Below are positions 1 through 8,286 of a DNA stretch of 36,930 nt, piece after piece. This DNA comes from Bacteroides sp. UBA7333. GTDB taxonomy: Bacteria; Bacteroidota; Bacteroidia; Bacteroidales; Bacteroidaceae. The stretch spans positions 1 through 36,930 of the forward strand of contig DKPN01000060.1 in NCBI GenBank assembly GCA_002471195.1. The letters are read 5' to 3'. Position numbers and translations under genes: made by a program. How positions within the stretch are numbered: position 1 is the stretch's first letter; every line of letters starts with the position of its first letter. A model generated the notes under the pieces. That model worked only from the letters and a program-made list of their open reading frames with translations. It was not told the DNA's origin and did not search any database.

Positions 1-1
1 A

Positions 2-820
2 TTAAATGATACATATCCTTATAAAGATACTACAAGATCATTTCAATGGAATATTATCAAAGATAAATTAGCTCAAGTAGAGCAATATAATGATCAATCA
101 ACACACTGGCTTATATTTACAAATTATAAAAACTTAAAAGGTGTTGCACCTTTGGTTAGAAAATATGAACATAATAAATATAATCATATTGCAGATACAT
201 TAGGGACAGAGCGTTATCAAAGTGTTCCTTTGTATGGACTAAATGATACAATTACTCCCACAATTTATGGAGAAGATGGATCTTTAGCTAGATATTTCAA
301 TAAAGAAGGAAATTTCATTAAGGTAAGCCCTTTATATAAAGGAGGGAAATGGCTAGTACCAATGAAATATGTCAAATTACTACCCGATTCTATCATTTTT
401 AAGAAAGTTATTGTGGTGGATAGGGCTAATCAAAATATAGTGACATTAGAGAGAGTAAGTAGAGGAAATTGGGAGATATTAAGTATGAGCCCTGCAACTA
501 CAGGGAGAGATGCCCCTCCTTATCAATATGCCACTCCTCTGGGTATATTTGTGATACAAGAAAAGAAGGAAAAAATGATATACAATAAAGATGGAAGTAA
601 TGAACCTGGTGGCTTTGCGCCCTATGCAAATAGATTCACGAACGGTGGGTATATACATGGTGTACCGTCCAATTATCCTAATACAAAAATTATAGATTAT
701 AGTCCTACATTAGGAACTGTTCCTCGATCTCATATGTGTGTACGAACTCCATCTTCTCTTGCTAAATTCATATATAATTGGGAAACAATAGATCAAACAT
801 TAGTCATTGTTATAGACTGA
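2..820 (+). CDS. L,D-transpeptidase (YkuD family), 5' end outside the window
   Basis: The reading frame is open from base 2 to the stop at 818-820, so the gene starts upstream of the window; a TTG at 152 is only an internal codon. The C-terminal part carries the YkuD signature: a GGYIHG segment, then about 20 residues later S-H-M-C-V-R, with the predicted catalytic Cys codon at 737-739. The family normally reads S-H-G-C-x-R, so Met replaces Gly here. These enzymes make 3-3 peptidoglycan cross-links or attach proteins to the wall in the periplasm. The N-terminal signal or anchor cannot be seen. A second L,D-transpeptidase of another family follows after 24 bases on the same strand, suggesting co-transcription. 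The family call is firm; the substrate is not known. Confidence 0.88.
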   Translation, partial: LNDTYPYKDTTRSFQWNIIKDKLAQVEQYNDQSTHWLIFTNYKNLKGVAPLVRKYEHNKYNHIADTLGTERYQSVPLYGLNDTITPTIYGEDGSLARYFNKEGNFIKVSPLYKGGKWLVPMKYVKLLPDSIIFKKVIVVDRANQNIVTLERVSRGNWEILSMSPATTGRDAPPYQYATPLGIFVIQEKKEKMIYNKDGSNEPGGFAPYANRFTNGGYIHGVPSNYPNTKIIDYSPTLGTVPRSHMCVRTPSSLAKFIYNWETIDQTLVIVID

Positions 821-844
821 TTTAAATAAAAATTCAAAACAAAT

Positions 845-1531
845 ATGTTCAAACTATTTATTATTTTTATATCTATACTTTTTAATACCAACAATCAGAC
901 TTCAGTATGTAAAAATGATGTCGATAATAAGAGTGACGAGATTGCTAGTTTTACTAATGCAGAAAAGCTGTATACAACAATGAATCTAAAAAATCGGATT
1001 AGTTTTGATGCTTTTTTATATGCGTTCAATGGTTTTAGTAAAATTGATAATAAGAGTAAAGAAATTTTAACTTTGATCGATTTTACTAAGCCATCTACTG
1101 AAGAGAGATTATTTGTACTTGACTTAAAAGATGAAAAAGTTTTATACTCTTCCGTTGTATCCCATGGCAGGAATAGTGGGGAAAATTATGCTACTTCATT
1201 TTCAAATCAATTGGGATCCTATAAAAGTTCATTAGGCTTTTATCTTACAGAAAATACTTATCAAGGCAAAAATGGATATTCACTTATTCTAGAAGGTTTA
1301 GAAAAAAATATAAATGATAAAGCTAAAGACCGTGCTATTGTAATGCACGGAGCTCCTTATGCTAATCCATCCGTTGCAAAAAAAGGAGGGCGTTTAGGAA
1401 GAAGTCTAGGTTGTCCGGCTTTGCCACAAAATATGACGTATCCCATTATTGATGCTATTAAAAACGGAAGTGTCGTTTTTATATACGCAGAAAACAAAGA
1501 ATATTTAGAAAAAAGCTCTTTTATTTCTTGA
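845..1531 (+). CDS. Murein L,D-transpeptidase, YkuD_2-type catalytic domain
   Basis: A 228-residue protein with a short hydrophobic N-terminus (FKLFIIFISILF) that looks like a signal peptide. The catalytic region contains VMHGAPYA and, about 20 residues on, LGRSLGCPALP, with the predicted catalytic Cys at residue 190. The SLGCPAL form is typical of the YkuD_2 (PF13645-like) group, which is widespread in Bacteroidota and distinct from the classical SHGC group. The N-terminal 60 residues show no domain I recognise. It lies 24 bases behind another L,D-transpeptidase and its last 11 bases overlap the end of the convergent lipoprotein gene. The role is inferred from the family: peptidoglycan remodelling in the periplasm. 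Confidence 0.88.
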   Translation: MFKLFIIFISILFNTNNQTSVCKNDVDNKSDEIASFTNAEKLYTTMNLKNRISFDAFLYAFNGFSKIDNKSKEILTLIDFTKPSTEERLFVLDLKDEKVLYSSVVSHGRNSGENYATSFSNQLGSYKSSLGFYLTENTYQGKNGYSLILEGLEKNINDKAKDRAIVMHGAPYANPSVAKKGGRLGRSLGCPALPQNMTYPIIDAIKNGSVVFIYAENKEYLEKSSFIS

Positions 1532-2006
1532 ATATAACAGAACTATTATAGCTTTTATCTATTACTAAGATCAATGAAGGATGAATTGAATAGCTCATTT
1601 TTTCGCCTTTATCCAAATGATAAGTAAAACATAAATCTCCATTATTAAGTTTTTCTAATGATATCGGCTTCAACGCATCGGCCGAATTTGTTGCCGGATA
1701 AATGATTGCAATGACCGATTGCTTTTCAAAATCAATAGGTGTAGGTTTACCCGAATTTCCCATAACTGTAGCCATCCCAAATAGAGAATCAAATTGAGCC
1801 GCAGTAGTGATATGTTTCTCAACTAATCCTTCAATGTTATTTTTTGCAAAATAGTTTTTTGCTACACTATAAGGTATATCTTTTGAAGCTGAAACCTCTA
1901 TTGTGGGATTTGCTTCATATGAATCTTTTTCACTCTTCTTTTGCGAATTAGACTGACAACTTCCAATGAGAAGGGCTGAAAATAAAAAAATAACTAGTTT
2001 TTTCAT
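1521..2006 (-). CDS. Hypothetical lipoprotein
   Basis: A 161-residue protein with a clear lipoprotein signal peptide: MKKLVIFLFSALLIGSC, with the lipidated Cys at residue 17 followed by a Ser/Asn/Lys-rich linker. The mature part includes an HITTAAQFDSLFG segment, a PIDFEKQSVIAIIYP strand and a C-terminal beta-rich stretch. This layout faintly recalls small beta domains such as PrcB_C, but I see no diagnostic motif and do not assign a family. It is convergent with the upstream L,D-transpeptidase gene and overlaps it by 11 bases, so there is no room for a terminator between them. Probably an outer- or inner-membrane-anchored periplasmic protein of unknown function. Confidence 0.75.
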   Translation of the reverse strand: MKKLVIFLFSALLIGSCQSNSQKKSEKDSYEANPTIEVSASKDIPYSVAKNYFAKNNIEGLVEKHITTAAQFDSLFGMATVMGNSGKPTPIDFEKQSVIAIIYPATNSADALKPISLEKLNNGDLCFTYHLDKGEKMSYSIHPSLILVIDKSYNSSVIFKK

Positions 2007-2271
2007 ATAATTTCACTTTAATGTGTTTCTTACATCGATTTATATTTATACATAAACTCTCCGTTTTTAATTTATCTATACAAAATAGATAAATTAATAT
2101 TAAGGAAAATAAGAGTAATACGAATAATAATATCTTTATATAAGAATATAAAAAAGAGTAAAGTGTTCAATAAGCTGTTGATAGTTCTTACTTTTTTATA
2201 ATAAAAAACGTCTATTACTATTCCTCAGAATTTCAATAGGGCCTACTTTAAGAACACAGAACATATATAAC

Positions 2272-2303
2272 AAAAAAAGAGATACTTCTAAGTATCTCTT
2301 TTT
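2272..2303 (-). terminator. Intrinsic terminator of tRNA-Asp
   Basis: A 10-bp perfect hairpin (AGAGATACTT, 2-base loop, complement) is flanked by A-runs on one side and T-runs on the other. On the minus strand it begins right after the tRNA 3' end and is followed by seven T residues, so it terminates the tRNA transcript. The symmetry means it could also work on the plus strand. Confidence 0.85.
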
Positions 2304-2304
2304 G

Positions 2305-2378
2305 CGGTATGGACGGGACTCGAACCCGCGACCCCCTGCGTGACAGGCAGGTATTCTAACCAACTGAACTACCACACC
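2305..2378 (-). tRNA. tRNA-Asp (anticodon GTC)
   Basis: The reverse complement folds as a 74-nt cloverleaf. The acceptor stem GGTGTGG/CCATACC has one G-U pair, the anticodon arm is CCTGC-CTGTCAC-GCAGG with GTC in the loop (anticodon at 2342-2344), and the T arm contains GGTTCGAGTCC. The discriminator base is G, as expected for tRNA-Asp. The 3' CCA is not encoded: CAA follows the discriminator, so CCA must be added after transcription. It has its own promoter and terminator and no integrase next to it. Confidence 0.97.
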
Positions 2379-2406
2379 GTTCAGACAACCTTTCTTGATT
2401 GTGATG

Positions 2407-2437
2407 CAAATATATGGATATTTTTCGAATATACAAT
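2407..2437 (-). promoter_or_regulatory. Bacteroidota-type promoter for tRNA-Asp
   Basis: On the minus strand the box TATATTTG (2407-2414) matches TAnnTTTG, and ATTG (2434-2437) lies 19 bases upstream at the -33 position. The tRNA begins 28 bases downstream of the -7 box. Confidence 0.7.
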
Positions 2438-2507
2438 AGATTTATCATAATTTTATTGATATCATTTATCATATAGTATTTAAATAAGACTCATTCAATT
2501 TATTATA

Positions 2508-2515
2508 TATCTTTG
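2508..2515 (+). promoter_or_regulatory. -7 box upstream of the aminotransferase
   Basis: TATCTTTG matches the Bacteroidota -7 consensus TAnnTTTG and ends 29 bases before the ATG of the aminotransferase. I see no clear -33 TTTG at the expected spacing, so the call rests on the -7 box alone. Confidence 0.6.
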
Positions 2516-2544
2516 TAGATATTCTAATACTAATATCAATTATA

Positions 2545-3861
2545 ATGAAAAATACACCTATTGATAAAAATCTTATTGATGAAATTATTGAAGAGTTTCA
2601 AATTGCAGATTTTTCTAAAGCAACGATTCGCGAAGTTAAAGCCATAGCGTCAAAAGCTGAAAAGCTATCAAATGTTGAATATATTAAGATGGAGATGGGT
2701 GTACCAGGTTTACCTCCTTCGGAAATTGGAGTTAAAGCCGAAATTGAAGCTCTTCAGAATAATATTGCTGGTGTTTATCCCGACATCAACGGTTTGAGAG
2801 AACTGAAAGAGGAAACTTCTCGTTTTATTAAAGCATTTATGAATGTTGATCTAAGTCCAGAAGGCTGTGTACCTGTTACAGGATCAATGCAGGGTACGTT
2901 TGCGTCTTTCCTCACTTGTAGTCAGTGTGATAAAGATAAAGATACTATTCTATTTATTGATCCTGGCTTTCCCGTTCAGAAACAGCAATTAGTTGTTATG
3001 GGTCAAAAATATGAATCGTTTGATGTATATAATCATAGAGGAGATAAATTAAAAGCAAAACTCGAAAGCTATCTTAACAAAGGAAATATCTCTGCCATTA
3101 TTTATTCAAATCCGAATAATCCAAGTTGGATATGTTTAAATGAAACCGAATTGCAAATTATAGGTCATTTGGCAACAAAGTATGACACAATTGTTTTAGA
3201 GGATTTAGCATATTTTGCAATGGATTTTCGTAATGATTTGAGTCAGCCGTTTACTAGACCATTTCAATCTACCGTAGCGCATTATACAGATAATTATGTC
3301 CTTTTGATTTCAGGTTCAAAAGCATTTAGTTATGCTGGACAACGCATTGGGGTAACTTGTATATCAAATAAACTATATAAACGAGTGTATCCTGGTTTTA
3401 AAAAAAGATATGGAGGCGGAACGTTTGGAACAGTCTTTATACATCGCGTATTGTATGCCTTATCATCGGGCACCAGCCATTCTGCTCAATACGCAATGGC
3501 AGCAATGCTTAAAGCAGCTAATGAGGGAGAATATAATTTTCTGAATGATGTAAAAATATATGGAGACAGAGCTCGAAGATTAAAAGATATATTTTTAAAA
3601 AACGGCTTTCACATGGTTTATGATAAAGATTTGGACGATCCGGTTGCTGATGGATTCTATTTTACGATTGGCTATGACGATATGACCAGTGGTGAGTTGG
3701 CTAAAGAATTAATGTATTATGGTGTTAGTGCTATATCGTTGGTTACCACTGGAAGTGAACAACAAGGAGTACGTGCATGTACATCATTTATTCAAGATCA
3801 TCAATATGAATGTTTAGAAGAAAGAATGAAAATCTTTTCCGAGAATCATCCTACTCATTAA
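2545..3861 (+). CDS. PLP-dependent aminotransferase, class I/II
   Basis: A 438-residue soluble protein of fold-type I aminotransferase length. Visible landmarks are the substrate-side YPDINGLRELKEE segment, the glycine-rich GSMQGT turn, YSNPNNPSW (the NPNNP motif), the cofactor Asp in VLEDLAYFAMD, and the PLP lysine in SGSKAFSYAGQRIG at residue 259. The C-terminal part has the small-domain DGFYFTIG segment and an R in GVRACTSF suited to binding a substrate carboxylate. The amino acid substrate cannot be told from the sequence. It stands alone behind a TATCTTTG promoter, with yqgE 66 bases downstream on the same strand, so the two may share a transcript. Confidence 0.9.
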   Translation: MKNTPIDKNLIDEIIEEFQIADFSKATIREVKAIASKAEKLSNVEYIKMEMGVPGLPPSEIGVKAEIEALQNNIAGVYPDINGLRELKEETSRFIKAFMNVDLSPEGCVPVTGSMQGTFASFLTCSQCDKDKDTILFIDPGFPVQKQQLVVMGQKYESFDVYNHRGDKLKAKLESYLNKGNISAIIYSNPNNPSWICLNETELQIIGHLATKYDTIVLEDLAYFAMDFRNDLSQPFTRPFQSTVAHYTDNYVLLISGSKAFSYAGQRIGVTCISNKLYKRVYPGFKKRYGGGTFGTVFIHRVLYALSSGTSHSAQYAMAAMLKAANEGEYNFLNDVKIYGDRARRLKDIFLKNGFHMVYDKDLDDPVADGFYFTIGYDDMTSGELAKELMYYGVSAISLVTTGSEQQGVRACTSFIQDHQYECLEERMKIFSENHPTH

Positions 3862-3927
3862 AACTGCGAGCCATTAAGAAAAAAAAAGACTATATAATTT
3901 GTTCGTATTAAAAAGGTATTTATATTT

Positions 3928-4527
3928 ATGGGTATGAACGATTTTGATAAAAATATATTTATAATACAGTCGAATAATATTAAGCCATCAAGAGGAAAAG
4001 TTTTAATATCGGAGCCTTTTCTTTGTGATGATATATTTAGTCGTTCCGTCATTTTATTAATTGATCATTCATCGGAAGGAAGTATGGGGTTGGTAATGAA
4101 TAAACAACTTCCTATATATGTAAATGAGGTAATTAATGAATTTAAATACCTCGATGACATACCTCTATACAAAGGTGGTCCTATAGGTATAGATACCCTA
4201 TTTTATCTTCATACCATTCCCAATATCAACGGCGCTCTAAAAATTTATGGTAATTTATATTTAAATGGAGATTTTACTCAAATTAAAAAATATATTTTAC
4301 AGAATCAAGATTATAAAAATAAGATTCGGTTTTTTATTGGATATTCAGGATGGGAAGGGCTACAACTAACTAATGAAATAGAAGAAAACACATGGATTAT
4401 TGGTAATATTGATACAAAGAAAATATTATTGATGAATACCGAAACTCTGTGGAAAGATATGCTTAGTAAACAAGGAAGAAAATATGAAACATGGTCAAAG
4501 TTTCCGCTCATTCCTCTAATGAATTAA
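3928..4527 (+). CDS. yqgE: YqgE/AlgH family protein
   Basis: A 199-residue protein with the family's opening pattern: a G-K-V-L-I-S-E-P-F strand, F-S-R-S-V-I-L-L-I-D-H, and S-M-G-L-V-M-N-K. Further on it has LYKGGPIG and FFIGYSGWEGLQLTNEI, also typical of YqgE/AlgH. The molecular function of the family is not settled; it is a small soluble alpha/beta protein. The start at 3928 gives MGMNDF; a second ATG at 3934 is equally possible. The protein runs close to the usual family length (about 185-200). It ends just before a strong bidirectional terminator shared with dnaJ. Confidence 0.92.
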   Translation: MGMNDFDKNIFIIQSNNIKPSRGKVLISEPFLCDDIFSRSVILLIDHSSEGSMGLVMNKQLPIYVNEVINEFKYLDDIPLYKGGPIGIDTLFYLHTIPNINGALKIYGNLYLNGDFTQIKKYILQNQDYKNKIRFFIGYSGWEGLQLTNEIEENTWIIGNIDTKKILLMNTETLWKDMLSKQGRKYETWSKFPLIPLMN

Positions 4528-4528
4528 T

Positions 4529-4567
4529 ATAAAAAGAGCTATTCCAATATGAAATAGCTCTTTTTAT
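4529..4567. terminator. Bidirectional terminator between yqgE and dnaJ
   Basis: A hairpin with a 15-base arm (ATAAAAAGAGCTATT) and its complement around a 9-base loop. The arms begin with an A-run and end with a T-run, so it serves the two convergent genes on both strands. Confidence 0.88.
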
Positions 4568-4572
4568 ATGAT

Positions 4573-5733
4573 TTAATCAAATAGACTTCTAAATTTTCTA
4601 AACACTTTCTCTTTTATCGAAGTATTTGGCTTAAAATTATCTGACTCATTAAGTTTTTCAATCATCGATTTCTCTTCTTTTGTCAGAGCCTCAGGAACAT
4701 ATACACTAATATTAACTAACAAGTCGCCTGTGCCGTAACCATTAACATTAGGTAAACCTTTACCCCTTAATCGCAATACCTTTCCCGGTTGGGTTCCAGG
4801 TTCAATTTTAACTCGTGCCTTACCATCAATGGTTGGTATTTCAATTGAATCACCTAATGCCGCAGATGTAAAACTCAATAACAAATTATATATTAAATCA
4901 TTCTCATCACGAATTAATTCAGAATGTGGCTCTTCTTCGACAAGTATTAACAAATCTCCGGCAACACCATTATGTTTACCCGCATTGCCTTTACCACCCA
5001 TTGATAATTGCATGCCTTCTGCAACACCTGCTGGAATATTAACAGAAACCACCTCTTCACCATATACAATACCATCACCACTACATGCTCTACATTTTTC
5101 TTTAATGATTTTTCCTTCACCATTACAAGTAGGACAAGTAGCTCGAGTTTGCATTGTACCTAATATCGTTTGCTGATTTCTAATAACCGATCCGCTACCA
5201 TTACAAGTAGTACAAGTTTCAGATCCACTATTACCTTCGGCACCTGTGCCGTGGCAATGTGTACACGAAACATATTTTTTCAGTTTAAATTTCTTTTCGG
5301 CACCTGTGGAAATCTCTTTAAGTGTCAGTTTTACTTTCACACGCAAATCAGTACCCCTGAAACGACGTTGTTGGGTTGAACCACCACCAAAGCCACCAAA
5401 ACCACCGAAACCGCCACCATGTCCACCAAATATATCACCAAACATTGAGAATATATCGTCCATAGAGCCGCTAAAGCCACCAAAAGGTCCTCCATTGCCT
5501 GCAGCTCCCCCTACTCCTGCATGCCCAAACTGATCATAACGTGCACGTTTATCAGGGTCACTTAACACACTGTATGCTTCGGCTGCTTCTTTAAATTTAT
5601 CCTCAGCTTCTTTGTCACCCGGATTTTTATCGGGATGATATTGAATCGCTTTTTTACGATAAGCTTTCTTTATTACTTCAATTGTGGAAGTTTTTGTGAC
5701 TTCCAGCACCTCATAGTAGTCTCTCTTATTCAT
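4573..5733 (-). CDS. dnaJ: Chaperone DnaJ (Hsp40)
   Basis: A full-length 386-residue class I DnaJ. The J domain covers residues 1-70 with the HPD motif at residues 33-35 that stimulates the ATPase of DnaK. It is followed by a Gly/Phe-rich linker (GGHGGGFGGFGGFGGGS region) and four zinc-binding CxxCxGxG repeats: CTHCHGTG, CTTCNGSG, CPTCNGEG and CRACSGDG. The C-terminal substrate-binding domain follows. It acts in the cytoplasm with DnaK and GrpE in protein folding. It lies 9 bases behind grpE and shares its promoter; dnaK is not in the window. The antisense strand of the Gly/Phe and zinc-finger regions gives spurious Pro-rich open frames. Confidence 0.98.
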   Translation of the reverse strand: MNKRDYYEVLEVTKTSTIEVIKKAYRKKAIQYHPDKNPGDKEAEDKFKEAAEAYSVLSDPDKRARYDQFGHAGVGGAAGNGGPFGGFSGSMDDIFSMFGDIFGGHGGGFGGFGGFGGGSTQQRRFRGTDLRVKVKLTLKEISTGAEKKFKLKKYVSCTHCHGTGAEGNSGSETCTTCNGSGSVIRNQQTILGTMQTRATCPTCNGEGKIIKEKCRACSGDGIVYGEEVVSVNIPAGVAEGMQLSMGGKGNAGKHNGVAGDLLILVEEEPHSELIRDENDLIYNLLLSFTSAALGDSIEIPTIDGKARVKIEPGTQPGKVLRLRGKGLPNVNGYGTGDLLVNISVYVPEALTKEEKSMIEKLNESDNFKPNTSIKEKVFRKFRSLFD

Positions 5734-5742
5734 ATGTATTTA

Positions 5743-6330
5743 TTATTCTCCAACAACCACCTTAGAGTGGCGAAGCACTTTTTCGTTTAAAGTATATCCT
5801 GGTTGAACACAATCTAAAATCTTACCCTTATGCTCTTCGGTTGGCGCAGGTATAACTGCTATCGCTTCATGATAATCAGTATCTAATGATTGATTTTCCG
5901 TTTCAATTTTCTTCACACCATTTTGAGATAAAACAGACATAAATTTATTATATATCAAATCAATCCCCTCTTTTACAGCTTGAACATCATTTGCTTTTTC
6001 CATCATACTGATAGCTCTTTCAAAGTCATCAACAACCGGAAGAATGCTTGAAATTGTTTTTTCACCGCCATTTAAAATTAAATCACTTTTTTCTTTCAAT
6101 GTACGTTTACGAAAATTATCAAATTCGGCAGCTAAACGAAGATATTTATCACGTTGTTCTTCCAATTCAGCAGCCACTTCTTCCAATTTTACAGCAACTT
6201 CATCTCTTTCTGTTGGAGACTCTGTTTCAATTGTTGCATCGGCTTCAGTTTGAGGTAATTCTTCATTAGAATTTATTTTTTGATCGTTTAATTCTTGATC
6301 GTTAACCGATTCATTTTTTTTCGATTTCAT
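5743..6330 (-). CDS. grpE: Nucleotide exchange factor GrpE
   Basis: A 195-residue protein with the standard GrpE layout: a charged, disordered N-terminus (residues 1-50, rich in Glu and Asn), a long coiled coil with RDKYLRLAAEFDNFRKRT, then VDDFERAI, and the C-terminal beta domain ending in G-Y-x-L-N-x-K-V-L-R-H-S-K-V-V-V-G-E. It releases ADP from DnaK. It is the first gene of a two-gene unit with dnaJ. No CIRCE operator is visible upstream; there is a TACCTTTG promoter box instead, so heat control by HrcA/CIRCE is not supported by this sequence. Confidence 0.98.
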   Translation of the reverse strand: MKSKKNESVNDQELNDQKINSNEELPQTEADATIETESPTERDEVAVKLEEVAAELEEQRDKYLRLAAEFDNFRKRTLKEKSDLILNGGEKTISSILPVVDDFERAISMMEKANDVQAVKEGIDLIYNKFMSVLSQNGVKKIETENQSLDTDYHEAIAVIPAPTEEHKGKILDCVQPGYTLNEKVLRHSKVVVGE

Positions 6331-6438
6331 ATCTATTGATTTTAAATGTTTATTAATATATGTCTACATGACATTTGGCTATCACAGAATTTAATAACAA
6401 ATTCTTTGCCAATTTGGTTGTTATACATTAAAACCGTG

Positions 6439-6446
6439 CAAAGGTA
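6439..6446 (-). promoter_or_regulatory. -7 box for grpE-dnaJ
   Basis: On the minus strand TACCTTTG matches TAnnTTTG and lies about 110 bases before the grpE start. No clear -33 element is seen. The long leader has no obvious structure. Confidence 0.5.
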
Positions 6447-6502
6447 ATATAAATTTGTCAGAATGGCATATTATTAATGATGCGTTATTCATATTTAATA
6501 TG

Positions 6503-6510
6503 TATCTTTG
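6503..6510 (+). promoter_or_regulatory. -7 box for the ABC-F gene
   Basis: TATCTTTG matches TAnnTTTG and lies about 100 bases before the ATG at 6609. It is divergent to the grpE promoter, with 56 bases between the two boxes. Confidence 0.6.
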
Positions 6511-6608
6511 CAGCCGAAAAATGATATAGGATTATTTAGGTTAAAATTAATCTACAGTTTCATTTATGACTGATTATTTATTAGCAAATTAATACACTAG
6601 GTATATAT

Positions 6609-8225
6609 ATGATTACAGTTTCAAATCTTTCTGTTCAATTTGGTAAAAGAGTATTGTTTAACGATGTAAATTTAAAATTTACTAACGGAAACATTTATGG
6701 TATTATTGGTGCCAATGGTGCAGGAAAATCAACTTTTTTACGTACAATATATGGTGATTTAGATCCTACCACCGGCACTATAGCATTAGGACCTGGAGAA
6801 CGTTTGTCAGTTTTAAGTCAAGACCATTTTAAATGGGATGCTTTTACTGTGATGGACACCGTAATGATGGGTCACAGTGTTTTGTGGGATATCATGAAAC
6901 AACGCGAGGAATTATACGCCAAAGAAGACTTTACTGACGAAGATGGAATGAGAGTATCAGAACTTGAAGAAAAGTTTGCCGAACTTGATGGTTGGAATGC
7001 TGAAAGTGACGCTGCTGCTCTATTAAGCGGTCTTGGTATAAAAGAAGACAGACATTATACATTGATGGGCGAACTTAGTGGTAAAGAAAAGGTTCGTGTA
7101 ATGCTTGCTCAAGCATTATATGGCAACCCTGACAATCTTCTACTTGATGAGCCTACCAATGATTTAGATATGGAAACTGTGACTTGGTTGGAAGAATATC
7201 TTTCGAACTTTGAACACACTGTATTAGTAGTAAGTCATGACCGTCACTTCCTCGATTCAGTTTGTACACATACTGTCGATATTGATTTTGGAAAAATCAA
7301 TATGTTCGCCGGGAACTATAGTTTCTGGTACGAATCAAGTCAATTAGCACTTCGCCAACAACAAAATCAAAAAGCAAAAGCTGAAGAGAAAAAGAAAGAG
7401 CTGGAAGAATTTATTCGCCGTTTTAGTGCAAACGTGGCGAAAAGTAAACAAACTACTAGCCGCAAAAAAATGCTTGACAAGTTGAATGTTGATGAAATCA
7501 AGCCATCTTCACGTAAATATCCAGGTATTATCTTTACCCCTGAACGTGAGCCGGGAAATCAAATTTTAGAAGTTTCAGGATTAAGTAAGAAAACTGAAGA
7601 AGGAGTCGTTCTATTTAATGATGTAAACTTCAATGTTGAAAAGGGCGATAAAATTGTATTCCTGTCGAAGAATCCACGTGCAATGACTGCATTTTTCGAA
7701 ATCATCAATGGAAAAATGAAACCCGATGCCGGACATTTCAATTGGGGAGTAACCATTACAACAGCATATCTGCCTCTTGACAATACTGAATATACCGACA
7801 CCAATCTAAATCTAGTAGACTGGCTAGGTCAATATGGCGAAGGAAATGAAGTATATATGAAAGGATTCTTGGGACGTATGCTTTTCTCGGGTGAAGATGT
7901 ATTGAAAAAAGTCAATGTGCTTTCGGGAGGCGAAAAGATGCGTTGCATGATTGCACGTATGCAACTTCGCAATGCCAACTGTTTGATTTTAGATACTCCA
8001 ACCAATCATTTAGATTTGGAATCGATTCAAGCATTTAATAACAATCTTAAAACCTATAAAGGTAATGTTCTGTTTTCATCTCATGACCATGAATTTATTC
8101 AAACAGTTGCTACTCGCATCATTGAATTAACTCCGAATGGAATCATTGATAAAATGATGGAATATGATGAATATATTACTTCAGATCATATCAAAGAATT
8201 AAGAGCTAAAATGTACGCTCAATAA
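6609..8225 (+). CDS. ABC-F family ATPase with one canonical and one degenerate nucleotide site
   Basis: A 538-residue soluble protein with two ABC domains, a linker of Lys/Glu-rich helices (about residues 250-300) and no membrane segments, as in translation-associated ABC-F proteins (EttA/YbiT type). Domain 1 has Walker A GANGAGKST (34-42) and Walker B ending in LLLDEP (Glu181), but its signature is LSGKEK (156-161) instead of LSGGE/Q. Domain 2 has the normal signature LSGGEK (438-443), but the Walker A position reads SKNPRAMT (353-360) and Walker B reads LILDTP, with Thr463 in place of the catalytic Glu. Since each site combines Walker A/B of one domain with the signature of the other, site 1 is intact and site 2 is degenerate. 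A strong terminator follows. Ribosomal role is inferred from the family. Confidence 0.93.
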   Translation: MITVSNLSVQFGKRVLFNDVNLKFTNGNIYGIIGANGAGKSTFLRTIYGDLDPTTGTIALGPGERLSVLSQDHFKWDAFTVMDTVMMGHSVLWDIMKQREELYAKEDFTDEDGMRVSELEEKFAELDGWNAESDAAALLSGLGIKEDRHYTLMGELSGKEKVRVMLAQALYGNPDNLLLDEPTNDLDMETVTWLEEYLSNFEHTVLVVSHDRHFLDSVCTHTVDIDFGKINMFAGNYSFWYESSQLALRQQQNQKAKAEEKKKELEEFIRRFSANVAKSKQTTSRKKMLDKLNVDEIKPSSRKYPGIIFTPEREPGNQILEVSGLSKKTEEGVVLFNDVNFNVEKGDKIVFLSKNPRAMTAFFEIINGKMKPDAGHFNWGVTITTAYLPLDNTEYTDTNLNLVDWLGQYGEGNEVYMKGFLGRMLFSGEDVLKKVNVLSGGEKMRCMIARMQLRNANCLILDTPTNHLDLESIQAFNNNLKTYKGNVLFSSHDHEFIQTVATRIIELTPNGIIDKMMEYDEYITSDHIKELRAKMYAQ

Positions 8226-8249
8226 ACGTTTTTTTAATTGAATATAATG

Positions 8250-8286
8250 AAGAGGCTGTCTAACAAGTTTAGTCGGCCTCTTTTTT
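8250..8286 (+). terminator. Intrinsic terminator of the ABC-F gene
   Basis: AAGAGGC (8250-8256) pairs with GCCTCTT (8276-8282), with an inner CTAA/TTAG pairing, followed by a run of T. It begins 24 bases after the ABC-F stop codon. Confidence 0.8.

Noticed and set aside
2305..2378. tRNA-Asp as an integration site
   Set aside because: No integrase, no repeat of the tRNA 3' end and ordinary chromosomal genes on both sides.
5246..5533. Pro-rich open frame on the plus strand
   Set aside because: It is the antisense of the Gly/Phe-rich and zinc-finger region of dnaJ; the PPKPPKPP pattern is the complement of Gly codons.
8250..8286. Insertion-sequence end (GAGGCTGTCTAAC pattern)
   Set aside because: The pattern resembles some insertion-sequence ends but here it forms a hairpin with a T-run right after the ABC-F stop, so a terminator explains it; no transposase or second end was found.
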